This document shows, piece by piece, positions 1 to 6,803 of a DNA stretch of 10,466 nt. Below the pieces are notes generated by a model. The model was not told where the DNA came from. It saw only the letters and a program-made list of their open reading frames with translations, and did not search any database. The DNA is from Baffinella frigidus (lineage: Eukaryota; Cryptophyceae; Cryptomonadales; Baffinellaceae), in the NCBI GenBank assembly GCA_026770585.1, contig MU646364.1, forward strand, positions 864,160 through 874,625. Reading direction: 5' to 3'. The translations under genes were made by a program, and so were the position numbers. Within the stretch, counting starts at the first letter, position 1, and the number at the start of each line of letters is the position of its first letter.

Positions 1-180
1 CCCTAAACCCTTAACCCTGAACCCTAACCTAAACCCGACACCCAAAATCATGCACCCGAACCCTGAAACCCGACATTCTCAACCCCAAACCCTAACCAAG
101 CCCGAAACCCTGAACCCGAAAGGCTGAACCCGAAACCCTGAACCCCAAATTCTCAACCCTGAACCCTGAACCCTGACCTG
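1..180. repeat. Degenerate telomere-like repeat tract (CCCTAAA type)
   Basis: About 180 bases of loosely repeated CCCTAAACCC, AACCCTGAACC and ACCCGAAACCC units, the C-rich strand of a TTTAGGG-type telomere repeat. The units vary by substitutions and length, so this is an old interstitial tract rather than an active telomere. It runs up to a splice acceptor at 186-187 and is therefore the 3' end of a ZIP-gene intron. Units such as CTAAC and CTGAC in it resemble branch-point sequences. Confidence 0.8.
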
Positions 181-187
181 GAACCAG

Positions 188-278
188 GTGTATTTCTTCA
201 TTCGGGGCGTAACAGCAGGAATGCTGCTGAGCATTGCATTTGTGCATATTATTCCTGAGGCGATGCAGATAATGGCAG
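188..278 (+). CDS. ZIP exon 1 of those visible: TM2
   Basis: Acceptor AACCAG at 182-187 and donor GTTGTG at 279. The exon holds 30 codons plus one base, giving VYFFIRG, then VTAGMLLSIAFVHIIPEA and MQIMA. The H-x-x-P-E/D end of TM2 is typical of ZIPs. It leaves in phase 1, and its last G joins GG of the next exon to make Gly. Third-position GC is low (12 of 27 non-Met codons by hand count), unlike later exons. Confidence 0.85.
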
Positions 279-3200
279 GTTGTGCCCCTATTGCCCCTCC
301 ATTTTGTTGATTCCGTCACACTGGATGTGCCCCTTCTCGCAAGCGAACTTTATGTGTGGCGTTGTTCTCGTGGCCTTTCTCTGCCAACGTCCAACAATTA
401 TGCTGGATCGATTTTGACAGTGGCGGTGTCACCATGAACCAGGGCTGTGCGACTACCCTGTGGCTGGGCTGTTCGTGGTCGCGGGGATGCTCCTCATTCT
501 ACTCTCGGAGGTCAAAGGGGGCCCCTCTCTCGGAGCATAGATAACCCAACCCATAGATGACCCAACGATAGTATCATAGATAACCCAACGATAGTATCTC
601 CGATGACTTGTATTGTGACGCCGAGGAATGCGCAGTGAGTTTCCTCGATCCACACACCACCCGGCACCCGGCATGCCGAATCGCACCAGTGCAATGTCCT
701 GCCACAGAGCGCCAAGGTAGCCTGCGGAACCCACGTCGTCGCACCGCTGTTCTCGTGCACCTTTCATCTCATCACCATCTCGCATCATCATCATCTATCA
801 TCACCATATCTGATCTCCCTCTGCGATCTCCCTCTCGTGAGCAGAGGATCTCGATGGAGATACTGTGGTACCAGCAGAGAAACGCTCTGCAAACGTCAGT
901 GGTCGTGTGCTGCCACAGCCAGGCCCATGAGCACGGTCTTTTTCCGCCACATCCCGCCCCCCCCCCCCTCCTCTCGCCAATCCCACTGCCCTATCACAAA
1001 ACGGGTTGAGTTTTTGCAGGGGTGGCTCCGGACATGGGTCGTCCGACTGACTCTCCGCACATGGGCAGGGCACGCGTGTCTGCGGCACGCGCACGTGAAC
1101 AAGCAGGACGACCACCAGAGCACCGAGCGGTGCACGCACAGTGGGGACCACGCCGGGTGCGGGGATCACGCGGACGCTCGCCCCGACTCGCTCAACATCT
1201 CTCTTGCCGGGGACGGTCTGCCTCCCCACATCCTCATTCACAACACTCAGCCGAAAGAGCCGTTCTTCAGAGTTGCCCGCCTGTCTGTGAGCCCACGGGG
1301 CAGCGGCTTCTCCCTCTAACTTCAAGATTCAGACATGAATAAGGTTTGGCTCCACCTCATCAAAGTGTGCAGCGGATTTCTTCTGACTATTGGGTGATTG
1401 CACGCAGGTGCGCCGATGCTGGAAAGCGCGGTTGGGGCGAGGTTCAAGGCGGAGGTACTCACCTTTCCTCTCATCTTACCCATATGGTCAGTCGAATACA
1501 CCTCCCGGTTTTCGGTTGTGATCTACCAACCCTCGGCTCTGCAGCCGGGATGGTTCACAACCTGACGCCACCACTTTGCAACCCGAGCCCCAGTATTACC
1601 ACACCTGCATCCCCGCATCCCCCCCAACGCCCCAACCGAACCTGGTTCCTTGACCGTCAAAACTCGATCAATTAGCTCCTCGATTTGTCGATACTGCACA
1701 CGAAGCAATTAGTGGCAGCGGATAGAAAAAACTCGATCGCCGCGCCCTTCTGATGTCTGGAAAATGACGCAGGAGGATCTCGAGGCGGGGGAGACGGACC
1801 AGCTGCTACCGCACGCGCACGCGCACGCGCACTCACACTCGCACGGAGGAGGGGGGGGGGTGGAGTGCCCGCCGTCACACGCGCAGCAGGCCAAACACGG
1901 CCACCTCGAGTCTTGCCTCGCGGTGCCGACCTGTCCCCCCCCCACCCCCCCCCTCCCATCTACCATCCCGTCCAAGCCCTCTCCCGTGCGTGCCCCCGCC
2001 CCCGGCACCGTCTCCTGTGTCCGCCACAGCGCTTCAGCTCTCAAAATCTCGATTATGGGGGGTGGTTTTGAGGCATGGGTGTTGTTTTAGAGTTGAGCAG
2101 ACACGACGGCACGTGACACGACGGCACGTGGTGTCTGCCACGGCGTGGTCCCGTGCCGCGTGTGCCAAGGCTTTCGCGTGCCTGCGAGCACGGTGCCGCG
2201 TGCGTGCTTCCCCGTGGCACGTACGTGATGTTGACTTGGACTTCATGCGGCGGCCGGCCTAGTGGGAGGGGGTGGTGCGTGAGATGGCACATACTTTGTG
2301 TTGACTTGCACCGTGTCAAGGATGTTGACTTGGACCGTGTCAAGAGGCAGACTCTCTGGTGGCCGAGTGGTGGGCTGTGGGAGAGGGTGGCCATGCGCAT
2401 GGCTCATGCGCAAGACGCAAGAGGGTGCCGCTTGCGGTGGGCCAGTGGCAGGTGGGGCTATCTTGACGCGTGGGGTGGGTGGTGGGAGAGGGTGGCGCAT
2501 GGGGTGACGCGTGGAAAGGGCGGGGCTATCGTGACGCGTGGGTCGGAGTGGGTCACGCATCATCCATCGGGTGGGCGGTGCTATCTTCCGGCGTGGGTCA
2601 CAGAGGGTGACGAATCGTGATGTGGGCGGGGGCGGCAGGCGGGAGAGGCGCGGGAGGTGGTGACTCTCTCCATGATCGAACTCTCATTGGTCATCCACTC
2701 CTTCGTCCTCGGTACCCCTGCCCTCCCCCCATATATCAGCCGCGCATTAATATGAGCAGCGTGCTGTATATATGAGCAGCGTCCTCGGAAGCCCCCTCAC
2801 ATCTATGAGCCGTGCACGGGTGGCCAGAGCTATGTAGTCCCGTGCGACGAGATGGTGATGTGGTGCGTCGGACAGAGATCGAAGAGGGGTGTGGTGCGTG
2901 CACCCAGCCGGGCTTCGCCGCCGCATGTCGGACTGACCATTACGGGTGGGGGGTTCGAGACGGGGGAGCCTCCCGAAGAGCGTGCCTCTCAGCAGAACGT
3001 CTCGCAAGGTGCACGCGTGTACCAGTACTGCACCCCAGGCCGAGTCGCGTGGAAGCTGGAGCGATTTTTCCAACAAGAGGTGTTACAACCTGAGTTTCAA
3101 AGAAAAGGGTGTTGAGGCTCTGATGCTGCGACTCCCCCTCGCAGGTGTGGACCTTGGTCTCAACACCCGACCGTACGCCCCCCCACCCTGTCCCATCGCT

Positions 3201-6116
3201 TTAATGCAACGGGTTCAGAGGTCAGGGTATACGTACAGGTTTTAGGGTTGAGGGTCTAGGGTTTTTCGTTAGGCGTCCAGCCTCTAGGGTTGAGGGGCTT
3301 GGTTTTAGGGTTCAGGGTCTCGGGTCTAGAGTCTAGGGTTGAGTGTTTAGGGTCCAGGGTGTGGGGTTAAGGTTTACCGTTTGGGGTTTGTGAGTTGAAA
3401 AGCAGTGGCGGGGTGGAGGATTGAGGTCTGGGTAAAGAGAGGCGGGGAGGAGCGAGCGAGAGAGTGCGAGAAAGTGCGCCAGGGAGAGAAGCGAAGAGGA
3501 ATGAAGTAGGCGCACGGTAGAGAAAGAGCTTCAGTCAAGGGGGCGGCAGGACGTCTGCAACAGGTGCAGACGTAAAGGGTCACGAAAAGGGCGTGAGATG
3601 GGTCTTGAGAGAGAGGGGGGGGCATATGATGTATCTGTTGAGGGTGGCAAAACACAGAAAATGTCTTGATAAGCCGATAAAACACAGACAATGACTTTTG
3701 GGTTGCAGGGGCGCGATGGTCGGGCTGGTGTTTGCGCTTGTCTTCCACCAACTCTTCGAAGGCCTCGGCCTCGGTCTGCCCCCACTCCTTGCAATCCAAA
3801 CCCCAAACCTGACGCCCCGCGCCACGCATGCATCAACCAGCATTCACCATTTAGATCGACCCCGCCCTGAACTCGAGCATTCGCCTCCGAAGCACCCCTT
3901 TCCCGCGAGTCTTGGTGGGCTTCTCGAAGAGAGCAAACCCGCATGTCCGGGACATGATCAGGCAATCCTGATCATCAACGGCACGCCAGAGCACCACCAT
4001 CGCCCAGATGTGCACGTTGGCAGACACACGTCCCAGATGTGCACGTTGGTAGACACACGTTGTTGACGAAGAGAGTGGTATCGGCAGTTGCCTGAAAGGA
4101 GTGGAGTGGATGGGGCAGGGGCGTGCATGGCGGCGGTGCGGCAGCACCTCTCGCGGTCCAAGGTCATGTTCATGGTGCTGGTCTTCTCGCTCACCTTCCC
4201 GCTCGCGGGATTCGCGGGCATCGCTTACCAGTACTTCTCCGACCTCCCCGAGACGGTCATCCTCACTCCCTCCCAGAGCCTTCCACGTTTACCATTGAGG
4301 GGGTTTGGGGGTTTGGATGCATGGTGCAGGGTCTGCTGTGTAGGGCGCAGTGTTCAGTGTTGAGGTATCAGGGTTCAGGGCTTAGGGTGTAGGGTTGGGG
4401 TTTAGGGTTCAGGGTTCATGGAAATAAATGATCTGATAACACTAGCGCCTTCCATCTCTCGCCGCAGTTACGGTTTAGGGTCTAGGGTTTGGTTTTAGGG
4501 TTTAGGGCGAGTGATGCCTGGGCGGGGGTCGCGTGCGTCACTTGGTCAAGCCTCGCCGTCCCAACAATGCAATGCTGGGTGCACTCAGCTACCCACTTTC
4601 ATGCGCCTCTCATCTTGTCTGCCCCTGACCCCTGATCCATGAAGGCTATCCCCAAGGCCCTCGGGCTGACGAGTAAGGCCTGGAGCGCAGTCGGCGTCGC
4701 GGCGGTGGGTGCAAGGCACGCTGGATGCCCTCTCGGGCGGGGTGCTCATCTACCTCGCGACCATCCACTTTATCGCTGAAGACTTCTCTCGCACCGATGT
4801 GCGCCGCCTCCCCCACATGACAGACTACAAAGAGGTTTCTTGGATAACTCGGAAGTGGATAATCCATAGGTCCTACGGTAGGCAATACCGCAGGGTCAGG
4901 GGGGTTCCTACGGATAGGATAGGTGGCGAACCCCCCTTCGTAGCCCGCTGTGTCGTCTAGTGCTGAAGCTGCGACTAGAAACTACCCGGAATTCTTTCCG
5001 GAATTTGCAGTCACTGGTCCTCATGCCAGTCGCACCGCTTGCAAGCAACCTGTCGTTGACCAAGGCCCGGGTCTGCCACTGCGACTGAGTGTGGGTACTT
5101 CCAATGCGTTGACCCCGTGGGGGGGTCCCACAGCGTCACGCCGGTGGTCAGGAGCTCTGAGGTGTGGTCGGCATGATGTGTGGTGCAAGTGAACGTGTTG
5201 GGTGGAGGTGCAGGTAAACGTGGGCAGCAACTGGCCTCTGCGCTGGACGCTCATCGCAGGTACTGATCTACCGTGTTGCCCTCCCAAGGGTCTCAACACC
5301 TGCTCTCTGCCCTTCGGGTTATTCGCAAAATTCCTTTGTAGCCCGCTGTGTGGCTAGGTATCCTGCACCCTAGACCCGAAACCCAACCCCTGATATCGGC
5401 CCTCGATTGGTCGTCTGGGCTGAGTTTCATAGGGCAGCGGACTGAAAACCGGGTAGTTAAGCCTACGGTATTGACTACGGTAGGCCGTAGGGTCCCGAGG
5501 ACCGGGTTTTTCGTAGGACCCCCCCTAGGCCCCTACGGCCTACAGTAGTCAACAACGTAGGCCTAACTACCAGGTGTCCAGTCCGTGACCCTATTAAAAT
5601 GGTGCATCCCTTCGAGATACTCCTGGAACAGATTCCAATCCAAGCCTTGGTAACGGGCGCCCCAGGAGGATGGTATGCCTTGAGTGGTCAGTAGGCTCAT
5701 ACGCCCTACCGTAGGGCCCTGCGACCTGCCTAGGACCTCTTGCGGGTCAATTTTGACCCCCTCGCCACTTGAGGACTATGCACCAGACTCCATTGAGAAT
5801 CAGTTATCGATTCGGTGCAGACCAACGAAGCCGTGGAGCCCAATCCCGGTTGGAATCATCGCCGCGCGGGGGGCTCCTTATCTGTGGTATCTGCCCCGCC
5901 TGTTAGCCTCACTTCACCTGCTAGCTCCGAAGCCCGCGGGCCCATCCCGCGTAAGGTTCATGTAGGGTAGGGTTGATGTAGGGTAATGTGGTGGTTGTGT
6001 GGTGTGATGGAAGTGGGTGGTATCCGTGTGGCGTGAGGTTCCTCCCCTGTCTCTCGCGCTCGGCAGGTTTGGTCATCGGGGCTGGAGCCATGGCGCTGCT
6101 CGCTCTGTGGGCCTGA
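188..6116 (+). CDS. ZIP-family divalent metal transporter, plant type, multi-exon, 5' partial
   Basis: ZIP proteins move Zn, Fe or Mn ions across membranes into the cytosol. Seen: joining 188-278, 443-510, 1773-1922, 2639-2711, 3145-3172, 3709-3773, 4119-4255, 4691-4834, 5030-5051 and 6067-6116 keeps one frame through every junction and gives about 275 residues ending in TGA. In order it carries TM2 (VTAGMLLSIAFVHIIPEA), TM3 (YPVAGLFVVAGMLLILLSE), a loop with HAHAHAHSHSH, TM4 (IELSLVIHSFVLG), TM5 (GLVFALVFHQLFEGLGLG), TM6 (VFSLTFPLAGFAGIA), TM7 (VQGTLDALSGGVLIY) and TM8 (GAGAMALLALWA). Family knowledge: the TM4 HS and TM5 HxxxE residues line the metal site, and plant ZIPs have eight TMs and about 330-360 residues. 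TM1 and the start codon lie left of the window. Metal specificity and membrane cannot be read from the sequence. The family call is firm. The exon 3 end and the 22-nt exon are the weak points. Confidence 0.9.
443..510 (+). CDS. ZIP exon 2: TM3
   Basis: Acceptor ACCAG at 438-442 and donor GTCAAAG at 511. After the split Gly codon come 22 codons reading LCDYPVAGLFVVAGMLLILLSE, a hydrophobic helix ending in Glu as in TM3 of plant ZIPs. It ends in phase 0. The preceding intron, 279-442, is 164 bases and shows nothing else recognisable. Confidence 0.85.
536..597 (+). repeat. Tandem 23-bp repeat, 2.6 copies
   Basis: Two copies of a 23-base unit beginning CATAGATRACCCAAC and ending GATAGTAT lie head to tail at 552-574 and 575-597, differing at one base. 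A partial third copy lies at 536-550. The array sits just inside the long second ZIP intron. Confidence 0.85.
598..1772. other. Bulk of long ZIP intron (511-1772), no gene recognised
   Basis: This is the remainder of a 1,262-base intron between TM3 and the His-rich exon. Short open frames exist on both strands but overlap each other, have biased low-complexity composition and match no family I recognise. I saw CATCAT-rich simple sequence near 765-805 and a C run near 957-966. No ZIP-like segment was found, and splicing 510 directly to 1773 keeps phase 0. Confidence 0.6.
1773..1922 (+). CDS. ZIP exon 3: His-rich cytosolic loop (3' end uncertain)
   Basis: Acceptor GACGCAG ends at 1772, and the frame opens EDLEAGETDQLLP then HAHAHAHSHSH and a Gly run. 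A His-rich loop between TM3 and TM4 is a ZIP hallmark and is thought to sense or hold metal. Two phase-0 donors fit: GTGGAG at 1860, right after the Gly run, or GTGCCG at 1923, which keeps a second His patch (KHGHLES). I chose the latter because HGH fits this loop. The (CACGCG)n coding repeat and the poly-G run make the exact length slip-prone. Confidence 0.7.
2101..2130 (+). repeat. Perfect 15-bp tandem duplication containing CACGTG
   Basis: The unit ACACGACGGCACGTG occurs twice without mismatch, so the palindrome CACGTG (the plant G-box/E-box core) appears twice, 15 bases apart. It lies in the ZIP intron 1923-2638. A regulatory role is possible but not shown. Confidence 0.85.
2227..2344 (+). 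repeat. TTGACTT-containing imperfect repeats
   Basis: GATGTTGACTTGGAC occurs at 2227-2241. Two adjacent 24-base copies of the type xxTGTTGACTTGxACCGTG ending TCAAG occupy 2297-2320 and 2321-2344, with three differences. The repeats are intronic. Confidence 0.75.
2454..2598 (+). repeat. G-rich imperfect minisatellite in ZIP intron
   Basis: Three copies of a 22-base motif of the form GGGGCTATCKTGACGCGTGG lie at 2454-2475, 2522-2543 and (more diverged) 2577-2598. They are separated by GTGGGAGAGGGTGG-type filler that also occurs near 2380. Only repeats are seen from 1923 to 2638. Confidence 0.7.
2639..2711 (+). CDS. ZIP exon 4: TM4 with HS metal-site motif
   Basis: Acceptor GGCGGCAG ends at 2638 and donor GTACCC is at 2712. 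The exon has 24 codons plus one base, reading AGEAREVVTLSM then IELSLVIHSFVL. The E-L-x-x-x-x-H-S-x-x-x-G pattern is that of TM4 in plant ZIPs, where the His lies in the transport site. The final G pairs with GT of the next exon to give Gly. Confidence 0.85.
3145..3172 (+). CDS. ZIP exon 5: 28-nt microexon after TM4
   Basis: A pyrimidine-rich acceptor (CTCCCCCTCGCAG) ends at 3144 and the donor GTACGC is at 3173. It enters in phase 1 and leaves in phase 2, adding G-VDLGLNTR-P. Joined to its neighbours it reads HSFVLGVDLGLNTRPGAMVG, matching the HSxxxGxxLG spacing of the family. Both flanking phases require an exon of this phase, which supports it strongly despite its size. Confidence 0.75.
3236..3392. 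repeat. Intronic telomere-like tract, G-rich strand on +
   Basis: Degenerate units TTTTAGGGTTGAGGG, TCTAGGGTTT and TTTAGGGTTCAGGG lie in the ZIP intron 3173-3708. The orientation is opposite to the tract at 1-180. The rest of this intron, 3393-3708, is GA- and AG-rich with no gene recognised. Confidence 0.8.
3709..3773 (+). CDS. ZIP exon 6: TM5 with HQLFEG
   Basis: Acceptor GGGTTGCAG ends at 3708 and donor GTCTGC is at 3774. After completing a Pro codon it reads GAMVGLVFALVFHQLFEGLG and L, plus a G that joins the next exon. HQxFEG is the signature of TM5 in plant ZIPs, with the His and Glu as metal ligands. This is the clearest family marker in the window. Confidence 0.9.
4003..4060 (+). repeat. 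29-bp tandem duplication
   Basis: Two adjacent 29-base copies beginning CCCAGATGTGCACGTTGG and ending AGACACACGT differ at one base. They lie in the ZIP intron 3774-4118, where I saw no other structure. Confidence 0.9.
4119..4255 (+). CDS. ZIP exon 7: TM6
   Basis: Acceptor GGGGCAG ends at 4118 and donor GTCATC is at 4256. The split Gly codon is followed by ACMAAVRQHLSRSKVMFMVL, then VFSLTFPLAGFAGIAYQYFS and DLPET. The FSLTFPLAGFAGIA stretch matches the FalTtPlGiaiGi helix of ZIP proteins. It ends in phase 0. A donor at 4287 would lengthen the loop and break phase with the next acceptor. Third positions are almost all G or C (40 of 42 non-Met codons by hand count). Confidence 0.85.
4367..4508. 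repeat. Two intronic telomere-like tracts flanking a splice-acceptor-like sequence
   Basis: TTTAGGG/TTCAGGG-type units occupy 4367-4420 and 4471-4508 in the ZIP intron 4256-4690. The 50 bases between them include TTCCATCTCTCGCCGCAG (4450-4467), a good-looking 3' splice site that leads directly into the second tract and not into recognisable coding sequence. Confidence 0.75.
4691..4834 (+). CDS. ZIP exon 8: TM7
   Basis: Acceptor GAGCGCAG ends at 4690 and donor GTTTCT is at 4835. The 48 codons read SASRRW, then VQGTLDALSGGVLIYLATIH and FIAEDFSRTDVRRLPHMTDY, then KE. This matches the vqGildalaaGiliY helix of ZIPs. An in-frame TGA at 4667-4669 limits how far upstream the exon can start. It ends in phase 0, while the last exon needs phase 1, so a short exon of 3n+1 bases must lie between them, or another donor is used. 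Confidence 0.8.
5030..5051 (+). CDS. Candidate ZIP exon 9: 22-nt microexon
   Basis: Acceptor CTCATGCCAG ends at 5029 and donor GTCGTT is at 5052. The 22 bases enter in phase 0 and leave in phase 1, exactly what is needed between exons 8 and 10. The join reads TDYKESHRLQATCLVIGAGA, restoring the family's usual spacing between TM7 and TM8. The choice rests on phase and spacing only, and other short exons in this intron could also fit. Confidence 0.4.
5425..5598. repeat. Long foldback hairpin (MITE-like) in ZIP intron
   Basis: The core arms 5453-5492 and 5531-5570 are inverted copies, 40 bases each with four mismatches, beginning GTAGTTARGCCTACG. They extend outward through 5438-5452 and 5571-5585 (three further mismatches in 15) and, more weakly, to 5425 and 5598. 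The loop is 38 bases. There is no coding capacity, so it may be a miniature inverted-repeat element or a stable RNA hairpin. Confidence 0.8.
6067..6116 (+). CDS. ZIP terminal exon: TM8 and stop
   Basis: A pyrimidine-rich acceptor (CTGTCTCTCGCGCTCGGCAG) ends at 6066. After completing a split codon the exon reads LVIGAGAMALLALWA and stops at TGA 6114-6116. ZIP proteins characteristically end in a GagxMallaxWA helix with a lumenal or extracellular C-terminus, so this is the natural end of the protein. It requires phase-1 entry. Confidence 0.85.
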
Positions 6117-6168
6117 GCGTCTCGCTCTCTCGCGCTCTCTCGCTCTCTCAGCCTCAGCGAGCATCTTC

Positions 6169-6304
6169 CAGAGAGCGTCTGCAAGAGGGCGTCTTCCAGA
6201 AAGTGGCTACGAGAGAGCCTCTGTCAGAGAGCGTCTGCACACCACGTCGCAAGGCCCCACAGCGTGAGGGCAAGTAGTGTGGGCCCCACGGCGTGACGAC
6301 AAGT
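6169..6304 (+). repeat. Paired short direct repeats downstream of ZIP
   Basis: CAGAGAGCGTCTGCA occurs at 6169-6183 and again at 6225-6239. A 24-base unit beginning GGCCCCACRGCGTGA and ending CAAGTA occurs at 6253-6276 and 6281-6304 with three differences. They probably lie in the ZIP 3' untranslated region or just past it. Confidence 0.7.
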
Positions 6305-6432
6305 ACAAGGGGTGAGGCCAAGTAGTGGGCGAACGAGGCGTGGGGTGGGCGCTGTGCATGTGTTCCATTCCGTCCTCGCGTCACACCCGGGCGCAGTGCC
6401 GATATCGTTCCAACTGTCTGCAAGTCTGTGTA

Positions 6433-6550
6433 CAGGGGTACCTCGCTCATGAGAAACACCCACCCCCTCTAGGACCACCATAGGGCTCTAGGCATAGGCC
6501 TACTGTAGGGTCTTAGGGGGGGGCGGTTTCTTATAAGCGAGGTACCCCTG
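6433..6550. mobile_element. Miniature foldback element, 118 bp, perfect 15-bp ends
   Basis: CAGGGGTACCTCGCT at 6433-6447 is the exact inverted copy of AGCGAGGTACCCCTG at 6536-6550. The match continues inward with some mismatches, to about 35 bases per arm (6433-6467 and 6516-6550). Non-coding, small and with precise inverted ends, it resembles a MITE. No clear target-site duplication is visible; GTGTA and AACAC flanks only extend the inverted pairing a little. Confidence 0.65.
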
Positions 6551-6590
6551 AACACGTGCATGGTGGCGCAGGACCGTACATACGTTGCAA

Positions 6591-6638
6591 GTGATACCGA
6601 GGTGTAGCGCGCGGTGTGATGCCGAGCTGTAGCGCGCG
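6591..6638 (+). repeat. Duplicated 23-mer (GTGATRCCGAGSTGTAGCGC type)
   Basis: Two 23-base copies, at 6591-6613 and 6616-6638, differ at two positions and both end TAGCGCGCG. They lie intergenic, 40 bases after the foldback element. Confidence 0.8.
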
Positions 6639-6683
6639 CACCCCACCAATATCACGCTCAGACACCGAAGGCAGGTTATCTCT

Positions 6684-6688
6684 TTACA
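6684..6688 (-). terminator. Candidate TGTAA polyadenylation signal of the carrier gene
   Basis: TGTAA on the minus strand lies about 155 bases past the carrier stop codon. TGTAA is the usual polyadenylation signal in many green algae. A 5-base match is weak evidence, and its weight depends on the organism being a green alga. Confidence 0.3.
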
Positions 6689-6803
6689 CATTGTACATAC
6701 ATGCAGACCTCGCAGACCCCCTTTCACTAGAAGATCTTGAAGAGTGTCGAAAGGTCCGAATTTGTCAGCATCTCCCCCACCACGAACCTGCGACACCGTT
6801 TGA

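Larger units (their letters stand above)
4835..6066. other. Large last ZIP intron region with repeats and a foldback
   Basis: This 1.2-kb stretch separates TM7 from TM8. It holds a candidate 22-nt exon (5030-5051), a direct repeat of GTAGCCCGCTGTGT (4940-4953 and 5338-5351), a telomere-like fragment near 5368-5394, a long hairpin (5425-5598) and recurrent odd palindromes CCTACSGTAGG (4872-4882, 5475-5485 in part, 5704-5716). Composition differs from the neighbouring introns, which suggests inserted DNA. No transposase or other protein is recognisable on either strand. Confidence 0.55.

Noticed and set aside
1-180. A true chromosome end at the left edge
   Set aside because: The units are highly degenerate and lead directly into an exon that needs coding sequence further left (TM1), so the gene continues beyond the window.
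355-414. Frame reading MCGVVLVAFLCQRPTIMLDRF, like a membrane helix
   Set aside because: It ends in a stop at once and lies in the intron 279-442. The adjacent frame at 443-510 is a far better TM3 and keeps phase.
536-597. CRISPR-like array
   Set aside because: The 23-base copies are directly adjacent without unique spacers, and the setting is a eukaryotic intron.
1022-1675. Open frames of about 100 codons in the long second ZIP intron
   Set aside because: They overlap on both strands, are His/Arg/Pro-rich and resemble no family, as expected by chance in GC-rich DNA.
2743-3115. Open frames between ZIP exons 4 and 5
   Set aside because: No family resemblance. They fall within an intron whose flanking exons join in phase through the 28-nt exon.
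5832-5865. VEPNPG string resembling the 2A ribosome-skipping motif
   Set aside because: The motif needs D-V/I-E-x-N-P-G-P. Here Ala replaces Asp and Trp follows the Gly, and there is no open polyprotein frame around it.
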